Shown: piece by piece, positions 10,252-22,748 of the stretch
Position numbering within the stretch: the stretch's first letter is position 1
Layout of the letters: every line of letters starts with the position of its first letter
Assembly: GCA_023374025.1 (NCBI GenBank)
Contig: SIJG01000046.1
Span: 336,707-400,706 of the forward strand
Source of the DNA: Heterodera schachtii
Lineage: Eukaryota > Nematoda > Chromadorea > Rhabditida > Heteroderidae
Direction of reading: 5' to 3'
DNA: 64,000 nucleotides
Translations under genes and position numbers: made by a program
The notes under the pieces: generated by a model
Database searches by the model: none
Seen by the model: only the letters and a program-made list of their open reading frames with translations
Told to the model about the DNA's origin: nothing

Positions 10252-12756
10252 CTATTCTCGTGTTACCCTCAGAGCAAGGAGACTGTATTTGTCTGCAATA
10301 CGGTACTTTTGTAATTTAATCATTTTGCTGTTTTTGCTGATCAAAAATTTGGCACACATTCCCAAAACATGTTCAATCATAAACTGATGGGCCAAATGGA
10401 GAATCCCTTCAACATTCGAATCTGAAAATAAAATAATTAAATAATTAAAACGGATTTTAAAATTTTACCGTTCAGTGATTGCTCGCCTTTTTTGTCGTGT
10501 AAAAGGTCAATCAGAAGCTTCAAATGCTCAAAAGTTACTGGTGGTTCAATGCTAATTTCATGTTGATGATCAACGGCAGAAATTTTGTTCAGCTCACTTT
10601 CGCTGAAGAATAATGTACGGAAGAACGGAGAATGATGTGCCAAAAGCTGCAAATTGAAAGGATCAATGAAGGAATAGAATGCCAAAATTAAAGGTCAAAT
10701 GAATGAATGGAGTGCCAAGAATTGGCCCATATAATATATCCAAATTTAATTTAATAAAATTTGAACAATTAAAAACAAACATTTTTATCAACATTAATCT
10801 GTTTTGGTGAACGAGTTTTATTTTCCTTCACAAATAATACACCGAATAGAGGAGGAGGAAGAGAAAAACTGAAAAGCAAAGAAAAAAAACAGAAAAAAAA
10901 CTGTTTATTTAATTTTAAAAAATTTCATTTAATAATTAAAATAATTATTATTTTTATTTAACCTAATTAAAATAGGGTTTTATTAACCTATCTGAGACCA
11001 AACAAGGATCTGGCATTATATCGATGCTTATCATTATGGGATCATTACAAGATGATCGGCAAATATTCATCACATTCTTTAATATGAAATTTTTAGCATT
11101 TAAAATAAAAGCACCAAAAAACACCTTTTGAAATAAATTAAGCGTAAAAATACCTCAAATTCGACTTCGATAAAATTACCCATTTGAATTTGGTTGAAAT
11201 TAACTGCTTTAAACTTATGTGTAACTGCTTGCGCTTCACCAATTTTGATGTGCATTTCTGCGCTTGCCATACAATTCCAATTTGGCACTCAATTTTTGTT
11301 AGAAATTATTTAAAAAAAATTAACAATTTTAAATCGCAGGGATTGGCAAACGACATAAAAAAACAAATTTTATAAATCAAAAAAAATTGTGTACAAAAAA
11401 TGATCATAATATAGTGAAGGTGCTGATGTCCAGCCCAGAATATGATGAAAGGGACGAGGGAAATTGGGGATTGGATTTGGGGGAAAAAGGAATAAGCCAA
11501 AATCCGGGTCCTGGATAAATGACCTCCCCAAATTGGTAATCCCATGGGCGCCCACTAGATCGGCTCGCGTCTCGCTGATTAAACTGCCCACTCAACTGAC
11601 TCCTTATCGAGAGAATGCTCCCGATTAAATAGTTGGACTTATAGAACGGAAAATGGAATGGAAGAGAGCGGAGATATGTGCTTGGGAAAGAGATTAAACG
11701 GATGTGATTAACTGCGCTTTAGAATATGTACATAAATATATAAAAAATCCCAAAATATGTAGGAAATGTAAAAATTCAAACTTTGTACGAAAATATGTAA
11801 ATAAAATTTTTTAAATGGTTATTTTTTTTAAATTCTTCATAAAGGATTAAATTGGCATAAATTGTCATAAAAATGACCTAAATAGGCATATCATCACATT
11901 TAGTATTTTATGGGGTACATTTCAAAAAAAAAAAAATTTTTTTTTCACTATAAAATTTCAAAAATTATCAAAAGATATTTTTAAAAAAATGAAAAATGTA
12001 AAGATAATGCCGAAATTTTTGATTTTTTTTTGGAGTTTCAAAAACTTCCGTAAAAATGCAAAAAATATGTAAAAAAAAAAATATGAAAATATGTAAGAAA
12101 AAAGTCCAAAATATATAAGAAATATGAAAAAACACCGAAATATGTTTAAAAAAAATATGTAAATAAAAGTCCGATTTTTGTTCGCAAACACAAAAAAGCT
12201 ACTATTTAGAGCATGGAGAATCCAGGAAAAAATATGTATTTACATAAAATTGGCAGCCCTACTCATATTTTATTTTCAGCTGTCAACTTTTATAAGTTCA
12301 CACATCTTAGGATAATTTTTTTCATCCCCGTTTCCCTATGAGCAGACCCGTTCCCCGGTTTCGAATCCCCGTTTCCAGAGATCCATCCCCGCTTTGGTCA
12401 TCCCCGCCCTCCCCGTTCCCCGGTTTCTACGTTCTTAAATCAAAGGCCTTCAAATAATTGCTTGTTGATTAAAACATGTTAAGCCAACCGCTGCTTGTTG
12501 CTGTGATGAGACATGACAACACTTTCTTTTGCTCTGCTGATTCACTAATGTCCAAAGTGCCATTCCAATGGATCCCATCAATTCGTGCGCTTTTCCTTTG
12601 TACTCCCATTTTGGCAAATTGGTCAAAATTTTCAAAATAAAATTTCAATTGGTCCTCATTTTTGGTGATCGGCTGGGCTTAGAAATAAGCATTTTTATTT
12701 TTTAAAATTTAATTTAAATTTAGAAAAGTACCTTTTGACCATCCGAAAAATTGCAT
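10252..12756 (-). CDS. MATH-BTB domain protein
   Basis: Probable substrate adaptor for Cullin-3 ubiquitin ligase; MATH-BTB proteins are numerous in nematodes. Seven exons join in perfect phase to 286 residues: 12732-12756, 12489-12677, 11154-11287, 10988-11076, 10793-10868, 10469-10646, 10252-10421. MATH part: FYFENFDQFAKMGVQRKSAR, IHWNGTLDI, KKVLSCLITATSS, NWNCMASAEMHIKI. BTB part: GVLFVKENKTRSPKQ, LLAHHSPFFRTLFFSESEL, PVTFEHLKLLIDLLHD, NVEGILHLAHQFMIEHVLG, RIADKYSLLAL. The start is the ATG at 12756 (MQFFGWSK), followed by a 25-base first coding exon. The large second intron (11288-12488) holds A-rich simple sequence and a C-rich repeat. MATH binding partners cannot be inferred. Confidence 0.92.
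12319..12430. repeat. C-rich CCCCG repeat in MATH-BTB intron
   Basis: About seven irregular copies of a TCCCCGTTTCC / CGTTCCCCGGTTTC unit. Related C-rich islands occur at about 14,100-14,175 and 17,115-17,190, both in introns of DUF1647-like copy A. A dispersed C-rich mini-repeat seems likely. Confidence 0.65.
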
Positions 12757-13325
12757 TAAAAAACAAAAGCAAAAAAACAAATTTTGTGTGACCATATTTT
12801 TAAGATTAAAAGAAATATATAATTTAAAAATATATATCTATTATTTATTATAATGGCATCTATGAATATATTTAAAATAATAATTTTGGCATTAATTGAT
12901 TTATTTCCTAATAATATAATTATGTGAAATTTTTGACGACAGACAAATGGAAAAAAGTGATTGATTTGTTGGATGGTAATTTTAGTGATGAGTTTGTCAC
13001 GAAGTTTGAAGAAGCTGATTTTCAAACTTTGTTCCAATTTGTCTGAATGACTTGAAATTTTGCAGGAAAATACTCTCACGCCGAAAACAAAATTTCTGAT
13101 TTTTGACCGTAAAATCTAATTTTCTAAGCAGCTTAATGTTGTTAATTTTTAATATATTATTTTTTGAAAATGAGCATTTTACGTCATCTGAGAATTTATT
13201 TAAAAGTTTGTATATATTAAAAAAGAAAATGTGAGAAATTTATGTTCATTTATTTTATTCATTTAAATGTTTGAAATTTATTTGCAATTTAAATTGTGGA
13301 AATAAATAAAAAATAAAAATGTCCA
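12757..13325. other. Intergenic, AT-rich
   Basis: Spacer between the MATH-BTB start and the end of DUF1647-like copy A, both on the minus strand. Short minus-strand open frames at about 12,920-13,080 show no recognisable protein. No repeat was identified. Confidence 0.55.
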
Positions 13326-16300
13326 TCAGCAACACTGAACTTTTTTGCGCCATTCCTCTGCAGATCCTTTAAAATTTTGACGACGGTCCAACTTGAAAAA
13401 TCCGCTGATCCCCGACGATTGCATCGGTCTGTTCGAACTGCGCGGATGGGCAGGGCTCAGTTGGGTCAGAAACGATGGGTCTGAAATGAATGGGTCTGAA
13501 ATAGAAATGAATGGGTCTGAAATGAATGGGTGGGCAAAATTTTAATAATTATTAATTTCGATTGAATCAAAAACCCTCAATTTGCTGTCGGTATTCCATG
13601 TTGTAGCGGAGAATTTCCATCAGACTTTGGTCCTGGCGATGGCAAGTCTCGTTCGGACCAGGCTTCGTATAAATGCAGCGAATCGTCTGTCCGACTGGGA
13701 CTATACAGTCGGCTTCGGCGGCACAAAGCAAAGCCATGGAATTTAATTGATTTAATCATTAAAATGGAACTTTAAATTATTTATTTATTTAAATTTGAAT
13801 TTAAAATTATGATTCATTTAATTGAATTTTTAAATTATTTATTCATTTTGCGTTTTTTAATTATTTGTTCATTTAAATTGAATTTTTAATCATTTATTAT
13901 TTTTTAATTGGAATTTTTTATTTTTTTTTATTCATTTTTGGTTTTTCAATGATTTATTCATTTAAATTGGATTTTAAATTATTTTTTCATTCTTAAATCG
14001 AGGAGATGATACATCGACTAAAGGAATTTGAAGCCAAACACATCATTCAAAAAAAAATTAATTTTTTTGTGAGATTTTTTGGAGCTAATTAAAACAAACC
14101 CCCGTCACCGACCCCACGACTCTGACCCCCGCCATCCCCCGCCCCCGTGAAAATCCACCCCCGCCCAGAGGGGGTCCGAACCATACATATATTGTAATTT
14201 CAAATTACTTATTTATTTAAATTGAATTTATTACCATTTCATCGCTTGCCGCGTTTGCTCAGATTTGTGCATAATCACAAAGTTTGTCTCAAATTGTGGT
14301 GGGTCAATTTTGCTGACGGGCGCGTAAGTTCCAATCAGTTCGTAAGTTCTGTTCGGCTCGAAATTGGTGTACATTGGCAAAAATTCAAACATTCCTGGAA
14401 AATTGCAAATTTTGAAAAATAAAAAATAAATAAAATTAAAAAATTAGGTGAAAATTAGAAAAGTTAAATTTTACCGGGATGAGTCGACATAAGCATTGAG
14501 TGAAGAGCAACTAAATGAAACAAATAAAGCTCATTAAGAATTTAAATTTAAAGCCTTTTTCTTCACTTACAGCTTGGGATTTGCACTGTGCCAATTTTGC
14601 CCTTTTCCATCGGTTCAAAAAACATTTTAAAATTGTTTTTTTGGAAAACCACCGAAGTGTCCAGCCAAACGACAGTGTCATACTCCAATAAAACTTCCTT
14701 AACCATTTTAATTGAATTAATTTATATTTTAAATTTATATTTTACCGCCCACACAAAAAATTTCCACGCGAAACTTCTCAGCTCGCGAACGCGTCCTTCC
14801 ACCAATTGGCTGAAATCGAAACTTCGCCATTCCAAATTGCACACCGAATTTGTTTCATTCATCTTCAGAAATAATGGAAAATTATTAAAATTAGAGTGAA
14901 AAGATTTTTAGTTAGGAAGAAAGCAAATAAAAAATGAATTTTAATTTTTTTTATTTTTGAATAAATTATGAATTTTAAAATAAAATAATAATTAATATTT
15001 TTACCCATTCTTTGTTTGTCCTCACATTTCCCAAATCATAAGCAATTATTTTCTGTTTGCATCCAAATGTGTCTTTTACACTTGCAATTACTGTCCGAAG
15101 ATAAGGGTAATAATGGTCATTGGCGGCTGTCACAAAAACAAATTTGGGATGGCCGGGGTATTTGACATAAAAAAGAATTTAAAATTAATTTTAAAAATAA
15201 AAAAAAATACAAAATAGACCTCAATTTTCTGTTCAATTGGGAATTTGTCTGAAAGTTTGTAGCGTTCCAAATGCCTTTTGAATGAGCAATTAAACTTTTT
15301 GCCACGAATTATTCGCGAGTCATTCATTTTGAAAGTGTATGCCATCTAAATTTAAATAAGATCTCTAAATTCATTGGTCTAAATTCCTAATACTCTTTTA
15401 ATTTCAAATGAGTTTTTAAGAACCAAAGGAAAGAAATAAATATAAAATATTTAAAAAAATTTACCTGACGAATTTTCAAAAAATCAAATTAAATTGAAAA
15501 GGAAATCGAACACAAAATAAATATCTTTTAAAATAAAAAATGGTAAATTTAAATTTTACTTTTTAACAAGTTCGATTTTACCTTTTCACCATCGCATTCA
15601 TCTGACTCAGCAGCAATTCCCGAAGCACATTTTGAATTTTTCTTAAATAAATAAAAATTTCATCCAAAAATTCATTTATTAAAATTTTTTGCCCTTTTTT
15701 TGCTCTAAATTTTTAAAATGTTAATTGAGTCATTAATGTAATTATTGACCAAATAAAACACAATAATCACTCACCTCACATCCAATTTGGTCGTCCGTTT
15801 GCTCCATTTGCTTCACAATCGGTTTGCCCAGCAGCAACATTTGGCCTTGGACCTGCCACATTTATGAGATTTAAATTTGTTTTTATATAAGGTTTCTGAA
15901 CTATATTTTCAGTGTTTTTTCGTCTTATTTTGGATTTATTTTTTGGTCCTAAAAATCTCATCCAATATGGTCTCGAATTTTAACAACTCCTGTGCTGAAC
16001 GTCGCAATTTTTAAACAAATAAAATTTCCCGGTGCCCAAAATCTTCCCCCCGCGTTGATTTCGTTGATCTCGCCCTCTGGCTCACCTTTATCCGATTGAT
16101 CGCCTCCCAAGGCAATGGGTCACCCGTTGGACAACTGAGGCCCCCGAACTGAGCACCGTTCAGTCTGACCATAAAGCACCGCTTGACCACAACAATGTCC
16201 AAGTTCAGCACGTAACTGCCGCGAGCCAAACGCACGCCTTTGTTTGTGATCAATTGGGACAGCTAAATGATTAAATGACAAATTTTTAATAATATTTATT

Positions 16301-18257
16301 GTTTTTTTAATATTATTCAACAGTGCGCTGGATTTTTAGTGATGAAAAACTTAAAACAATTTGGCTCCAAAGCAACAAAATTTTGAATTTTTGGTTTCTT
16401 ATGTGCCATAATTGTTTTCGATTAATCTGAAAAATTTCAAAAATAAGCAATATTTATGGAAAAATGTAATCAAGTCAGTTTTACGAAAAAACTTATATCA
16501 GTCAGTCTAACCCTAGCGAAGTTTTAAAAAGAAAATTAGTTTTATTAATATAACAATTGTCATTTATTCATTTTACCCCTGGTAATGCCACTTCAAAATC
16601 GCTGTCCGTCCCAATTTTGAAGCTCACTTCCGTTTTGGTGACACCGTCTAAATGGCATCGATTAAATTAATTACTCTCTTTGATTCGATTACCCATTTTT
16701 GCATTCAAAAGACCCACAGTTACGTTTTTTATGTTGACATCGGTTAATGCTTTGATGCTGATCAGCTGCTCTTTCGTGTTAGTGAATTTTGCAGAAAAAG
16801 TGAGGTCCACATATTTTGGGGGAAAAAGATCGAATCGGTCGACGTGTGGCATTTTCGGAGGCCTAACGGAATCTGTCGATTGGATAAACTAAAAAGAACA
16901 AAATTTGAATCAAATGTAAATTGACCAAAAACGGTTAATATAAAACAATTAAAATTTTAGTCCTAAAAAAATGCAGGAATATAAAAAATTAATATTGTAA
17001 ATATTTTAATGTTTATTGCTACTCTCTTTTTAAAAATTGAAGAAGAAAATGACATTTAGTAAGCCAAACAATTTAATTAGACAAAATAAATTTGTTCCGA
17101 GCTTTATGCTAGAGTAGGAACCGGGGCGGCAGGGAGAAGGGGATGGGATGAGTCCCGGGTTTTCATCCCCGGCTCCGTTCCCCGTTTTCTACCCAGGCAT
17201 CCATGCTGCAGTTTCTGCTGCGGCTGGTGAACAGCGTCATCTTCAGCTGTTGTTTTTGCTCTTTTTGGTGTGCCATCGGAAGCATGTCCAGCCCAAGAAG
17301 CCAAAGGCCGGCAAAATCGGACAAAAAAGACGGACCATTTGCACGAAGGAAATCATTTTGCATGGCACGCGCATCGATATCTGAGAATGGCACTTTGAAT
17401 AAATTAAAAATGACTTCAAAAATTTTAATACACCATTTTCCACCAAAGAAATGCGAGTGAATGGCCCAGCAGTTTGATTCAAATAGAAAAACACAGAAAA
17501 TTGGCGTTGTTCTGCGTCCAAAAAGTTACTTAAAAATATTAAAATTAAAAATTTCGCTTCCGATTTTTGCTTAAAACTTAAGAAATACACTAACTATTTC
17601 TCCGATGCAAATGATGTCTCAAAAATGAAGCTTCTTCCATCGTCCTTTTGCGTTGGCATTGTGCGCACTTTGAGGCCTCGCCAAAGAGTTGTGCCGTTTT
17701 TACCGGCATCTTTTGGCATTTTTTGCGCACATTCCTTTTCAATTGAGTTGCTCTGAATAAAGCCAATTAAAAATTAATAATTTTGTAATCATTTACCAAT
17801 TGGGCATTAATGATGAATTTTTTTCTGTTCTTGAAATTGCTGTTCATGTTCCAATGATTGCCATTTTGAAGCAGTGCCGGGTAACAAATGAGAAGGCTAT
17901 CAATTGAACATTTTAATTATTTAAGTCATTGAAAGGAATTTATAATTGTAAATTTATTTTCAATTTTTATTTTATTGTTTTTTTCAAACCCATCGTCACA
18001 ATTTCCGCCTTCCCGCGTCAGACGAAATTCAATTCCGTAATGATTCAGTGTGGTTTCATTTGACCCATTGTTGGCATGGCAATGTGCCAATGGACGGAAT
18101 GGCACTTCTTTGAATCCATCGCTGAAACTTGCCAAATGAACAATTGAATTATAATAAAATTAAAAAATCATTACGATTGATCAGATGACAACTGGCCAAA
18201 GGTGGATTTGAAGAGCACAATTAAAAGAGAAATTACATTGGTTATTAAAAAACTCAT
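13326..18257 (-). CDS. Secreted DUF1647-like protein, copy A
   Basis: Probable secretory-pathway protein with a C-terminal DUF1647-like, glycosyltransferase-like region. The start ATG at 18257 gives a signal peptide (MSFLITNVISLLIVLFKSTF, then GQ). The next exon (17990-18121) holds LAHCHANNGSNETTLNHYG and REGGNCDDG. Later exons carry DIDARAMQNDFLR (about 17,385-17,190), LTFSAKFTNTKEQLISIKA (16,890-16,693), GVRLARGSYVLNLDIVVV (about 16,260-16,090), VQGQMLLLGKPIVKQM (15,860-15,785), KFVFVTAANDHYYPYLRTV, KIIAYDLGNV, EVLLEYDTVVWLDTSVVF, MFEFLPMYTNFEPN, MALLCAAEADCIVPVGQT and CHRQDQSLMEIL. It ends KKVQCC at 13326. DUF1647 is recalled from C. elegans proteins with YDLG and CHRxDQS motifs; activity is unproven. 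Copies B and C are paralogues. A short intron (about 45 bases, near 17,395-17,440) was chosen because it restores the frame shared with copy B. Confidence 0.86.
13471..13535 (-). other. Triplicated in-frame 3' splice site
   Basis: Before the last exon of copy A, CCCATTCATTTCAG occurs as tandem near-copies. They give three candidate acceptors whose exon starts fall at 13480, 13495 and 13516. The spacings are 15 and 21 bases, both multiples of three, so any acceptor keeps the frame and adds 0, 5 or 12 residues. Copies B and C have a single acceptor here. Confidence 0.85.
14099..14176. repeat. C-rich island in copy A intron
   Basis: Runs of CCCCC broken by short words (CCCCCGCCATCCCCCGCCC and similar) inside an otherwise AT-rich intron of DUF1647-like copy A. 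It resembles the islands at 12,319 and 17,115. Confidence 0.6.
17105..17190. repeat. GC-rich island in copy A intron
   Basis: A G-rich then C-rich stretch just after the donor of the exon ending SRNCSMDAW. It shares CCGTTCCCCG and TTTCTACC with the 12,319 island, so it is probably the same dispersed repeat. Confidence 0.6.
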
Positions 18258-19200
18258 TTTTACTCTAAAAATGCAAATTTGTATTTATTAAATTTGAGCA
18301 ATATTTTTTATTGTTTTTTATTCGAAATATTTCTCCAAAATTTAATGAATATATATAATTTTCAATTAATAAAATCACCAAAATTGTTATGGAATATTTT
18401 ATGAATTCTGCCGATCATCACCAATGAAAAGTGATGGGAATGGACGGACGGACGGACAGAGGATGATGATTAAGCAAAAGATAAAAAAAGAAAAAACAAT
18501 CATTTACATAATTGGAGAAAAAATGAATAAATAATACGAATTTATGAATGAGTGCTAATTGAAGTAATTTGTAGAAATTGGTGTTGTCCCATATCCAAAG
18601 CGGCTTAAAGACATTTGCGGATAATTAGGAAAAAAGATTTTATTGAATTAATAATGCAAATAAATGCTAAATTATTAAAGGAATAATGGGGACAATTATA
18701 AGTGCATTTAAATAGAAAAAAGAATGTTTGTTAATTGTAAATTTATTAATGGAAAAAATGCATTGAGCGGATTGATTCATAGGGAAGAATAACAAAAAAT
18801 GTCATAAAAGAATTTTATAAAAATATCAGAATTGTGATAGGTGAAACTCGAAATTTTTTGAGAAAAGTCCCGAGCAGACTCAATAAAAAAAATTACGCAA
18901 AAATGACAAAGTATTTGATTTTTTATTTAAAATCAACATTTCAGCTTCTATATTTGAAGAAACATTTTAATTATAATTTTAATATTTTTGGAATTTTTGA
19001 TTTTGTAAAATAAATTTCACAGTCAATAATAAAAATTATCTTGTTTTTTATTCGCTTATTACAAATAAAATGAAATTTGTTTTGCCTCAACATTAGTATT
19101 TTTATTTAATTCGAAATAGAAATTCGAGATGATGAAATCATTTAATTAGTCAATTAAACTTTGTTAATTTATGACCGTAAAAAATGGGATGCGTTTCCGT
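18258..19200. other. Upstream region of copy A with two shared blocks
   Basis: Two blocks recur elsewhere. At about 18,410-18,520, GATGGGAATGGAC followed by A-rich sequence matches the upstream region of copy B (about 35,580-35,690). At about 18,700-18,850 lies a copy of a dispersed repeat (GCGGATTGATTCATAGGGA) also found upstream of copy C and near 50,850. The first block probably reflects duplication of the 5' flank together with the gene. Confidence 0.7.
18690..18860. repeat. GATTGATTCATAGGG repeat, copy 1
   Basis: Matches 22,140-22,400 and 50,800-51,060 over most of its length (GAATGTTTGTTAATTGTAAA, then GCGGATTGATTCATAGGG and ATAACAAAAAATG). No terminal inverted repeat was seen. Confidence 0.75.
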
Positions 19201-22034
19201 TCAGCAACATTTTACTTTTTTAACCCATTCATCAGAGGGTCCAGCGAAAGTTTGAAGACGATTGGTTTTGGAATAGCGATTGGTCCAACGTGGATGTAAG
19301 GGATTTCTGTGTGGCAAAAATGAAGAATCTGTCACAAAATGCCAAAAAATTAGAAATGCGTTTTAAAATTGCAAATTGCCAAACAAACTCTCAATTTGTC
19401 GACGGAATTCCAAGTCATATACGAGAATTGTCATTAGACTCTGTTCTTGGCGGTGACAAGTCGCGTTCGGCGGACTGATCGGCATGTTTGGCACATAAAG
19501 GCAGTGAATCGTCTGTCCAATTGGCACCATACAGTCGGCTTCGGCGGCACAAAGCAAAGCCATGAAAAAGGGAAGGGGTAACACATTAAGTGAAGAACAT
19601 TTCAAATATTTATTCTCCTTAAAATTTGCTAATTGGCTTATATTGTAGAATCTAATATGAATTAATTTCCATGTCCCACGACGCGTTGTCTCTCGCAAAT
19701 TTCACAATTTCCTTAGAAATTATTGAGTCGATGCCCGCCGTTAATATTTAGCCGTCAAAACTCTTGATAATTTTACAAAATTTGAATTCCTATCATTTTT
19801 AGAAACGGGATTAAATTTTTAAGGCATTGGCTTAAATTCCCGGTAATTTTGTACCATTTCATCAATTGCCGTGTTTGTTCACTTTTGTGAATGATGAGAA
19901 GGCCGGACTCGAATTGTGGTGGGTCATTTGTCAGTTCATTTCCTTTTTTGGCCTCAAAATTGCTGAACAGTGGCAAATATTCGTACATTCCTGGAAATGA
20001 TGGACTTTTCCATTAAAAACTAAAAATTGTTAATTGATAAGGCCAAAATTTTCATGACATTGTTTGGATAAGCGAATATAAAACACACAAATAATTTTGT
20101 AACTTTAAAAATGAATTATTTCAAGGACACCGAATTTTTCGGAATAATTGCCTTGTGTATATTCTATATGTTAAATGCCCCATTTAAGGCTTACATTTTG
20201 TAAATTTTCTAATTTTTAAGCTTTTATGGATTTTGGTTTTAAATTTTTCATAATTTTTCAAATGTATAGCAAAGACCAGCTTTTTTATCAAATTTTTTTG
20301 AGTTTTGCAAATTTCTCTACTCATTATGTTTCACTAATTAACTTCTATCATCAACCTTTAAAAAATACGCTTTTTAAATAATTTTTTTTACCCGGATGGG
20401 TTGCAATGTTTGTGCCATGCCAAGCGTCTTAAATTAACAAAGTTGAAAACAACAATTAACTCTTATAAATTAGTGTGTGAAATTTCCATGCCCCACCTAG
20501 TGGCATTTGTACTGGTCCAATTCTACCCTCGTTCATTGATGTCAAAATCGCCGTCAAATTGAAATTGTCAAAGATAATTGTCGTGTCCACCCAAACGACA
20601 GTGTCATACTCCAACAAAACATGCTTAAAATTTAAAAAAAAAAGCTTATCTAATTAAAAAAAAAAAAAAAAAAAATCTGAGCGGGCCAGTTGCATCTGAG
20701 CCAAGTTTAAAACGTCATAACTTTTTTATTTGTTGCTTCCCAAAAATCACAAAGATAAACCGACTTGTAAAAAAGTTATAAATAAAAATATTCAAAAATT
20801 CTGACTTTTTTATGGTTTACTTTTTTGTGATTTTATTGTTGAAATTTTTATGAGTTGTTTAATCGCTTAGAAATAACTTATCAACGGTTTCTAAACATAT
20901 AGCTTTCCACTGATTACTAAATTTATAAAATTTGGTCAACACGGAAAAAGTTGTGATGTTTTAAGCTTGGCTCAGACATACAACTGACCCCTACCAAAAA
21001 AATTGCTTGTTACCGCGAGTAAAAACACCTTCCAGGCGTATGTTTCCAGGCGGCGCACCGAACCATCGACCATTTGAGAAAAATCGAACACGTGCCTTTC
21101 AAAGTTGCATATCGAATTTAATTCATCAACCTTAAAATTTGGAACATTGAATTTTAAATTAGTTAAAAAATGATAATTGTATTAAAATGTTTTGATTTTT
21201 GTGAAATTCTCATTAATTTTGTTCATTTTATTATATTTTATAATTATTTAATTATGTTTTTACGTTTTTACCCATTTTTCGTTTTCCGTCACCCCTCCTA
21301 AATCATAGAATATGATTTTTTGCTTGCAGCCAAAATTTTTTTTTATGTTTGCCATCACTCTCCTCAATGATGGAAAAAATTTTTTATCGGCGCCCGCCAC
21401 AAAGGCAAATTTTTGATGTCCAGGGAATTTGACCTTAATTAAAATTTGAAATGAAATTTAATTGTTATTGGAGCTGGATAATAAGCAACTTTTTTAAATT
21501 AATTACCTCAATGTTTTCCGTAATTGCAAATTTGTCCGAGAGTTTGTATCTTTCCAATAGCCACGCAAATGAGCAATCGAATTTTTTGCCGTGAATTGTA
21601 CACGAATCATTCATTTTCAGACGGAATGCCAACTGAAAATTGGAAATTTATAGGAAAAATATTGGAACAAAACCCAAAAAAACTGATAAAGCCAGGGCAA
21701 ATGCATGGATTAATATTATTTTTTAGACATTAAAAAATCAAAATCTATTCAATGTATTGTTTCGCTTAAATCGAAAAGAACCAAAAACCGTCGTCAATTG
21801 ACCGTGCCGGCTTTTAGACTATAGAGAGTACGGTATTACAGTTTTGCATTACATTTTCACCGCAGCATTTGTTACTGTCCGTCAGTTCAGTGTTGGTCAA
21901 TCTGTAAAGAGCATTTATGTAGAATTATGAACAAAACATGAAAGGCAAAATTACGGCTCGGACGTAAAACATTGCCCGCTGGCAAATTTGAAGCCCAGAG
22001 TAAAAATTAGAAAATAAATAAATAAAAAACACAT
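19201..22034 (-). CDS. Secreted DUF1647-like protein, copy C (short form)
   Basis: Short paralogue of A and B. The ATG at 22034 gives the signal peptide MCFLFIYFLIFTLGFKFASG followed by QCFTSEP. This joins directly to LTNTELTDSNKCCGEN (about 21,900-21,850), skipping the eight or so N-terminal-half exons present in A and B. The DUF1647-like part is complete: MNDSCTIHGKKFDCSFAWLL (21,615-21,510), KFAFVAGADKKFFPSLRRV and KIIFYDLGGV (21,435-21,275), HVLLEYDTVVWVDTTIIF (20,625-20,495), MYEYLPLFSNFEAKKGNEL (19,990-19,840), ALLCAAEADCMVPIGQT and CHRQEQSLMTIL (19,562-19,370). The last exon reads DSSFLPHRNPLHPRW to KKVKCC. The introns are small except one carrying a MITE at 20,682. It is predicted to enter the secretory pathway like the other copies. 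Confidence 0.85.
20682..20990. mobile_element. MITE with ~45-bp terminal inverted repeats
   Basis: The ends are imperfect inverted repeats of about 45 bases: GGGCCAGTTGCATCTGAGCC on the left and, reverse-complemented, GGGGTCAGTTGTATGTCTGA on the right, continuing through CCAAG(T/C)TTAAAAC. It sits in an intron of copy C next to a poly-A run. A remnant of the same family is in the poly(A) polymerase gene near 4,660. Target duplications were not clear, so no superfamily is given. Confidence 0.8.
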
Positions 22035-22139
22035 ATATGCTTTAAATTTAATTAATTATTCAATTAAAATTAATTAAAAATAATTATGGTGATTTAAAAT
22101 AATTATTTGTCTCCAAAATGGGGCAACAAAAAGTAAGAC

Positions 22140-22400
22140 ATCTTTTTGTAAGACTAAAATAAATGCTAAACTAATTAATGAAATAAAACAACAATTATCA
22201 CTGTGCTTTTATATCGACGAAAGGAATGTTTATTAATTGAATATTTTTAATGGGAAAGATGCTTTGAGCGGATTGATTCGTAGGGATGAATAACAAAAAA
22301 TGGCATTAAAGAATCTTTTAAAAAAAATTCAGAATGGGACAGGTAATTGTTGATTGATGCTTCTTCATAAGATGAAAAGTCAAAAATATAATTGAAAATG
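22140..22400. repeat. GATTGATTCATAGGG repeat, copy 2
   Basis: Carries CTTTTATATCGACGAAAGGA, GGGAAAGATGCTTTGA and TTGATGCTTCTTCATAA, shared nearly verbatim with 50,845-51,060. It lies 100-370 bases upstream of copy C. Confidence 0.85.
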
Positions 22401-22734
22401 GGAATAGAAAATGCTAAAAATGGAAATATTCTGTGATTGCAGGCATTTATGGCCTGTAAAAAGTCAACCAGAAAAAGAAATGCTAGCAATTGCATATTAG
22501 TAAAATTATTTTTAAATTTATTACAACAATTCCCAACCACCAAAAATAAAAGAATTATTTTTTTTCTTTTTAAAATATAACCAAAACCCAAAAAAAAATT
22601 ATTTCATTTAGTTACAAATCGTTGATAAATATTTAAACTTTCAATCAAAAACCCATAAAAATGTTTTTTTTTTTGGCAAAATTTGTTAATAATTTGCACT
22701 CTAATTTTCAATATTTTCCCTGGTGGAGCCTATC

Positions 22735-22748
22735 GGCACCGCCGGCCC
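22735..22748. repeat. GC-hairpin repeat copy
   Basis: GCCTATCGGCACCGCCGG, the minus-strand form of the hairpin family, followed by AAAAAATTGG and GTTAACA sequence as in other copies. Confidence 0.7.

Noticed and set aside
11370..11595. Gene at minus-strand ORFs with GSLISETRADLVGAHG
   Set aside because: The stretch lies in the large MATH-BTB intron, has three overlapping open frames and no recognisable protein or phase-compatible splice sites.
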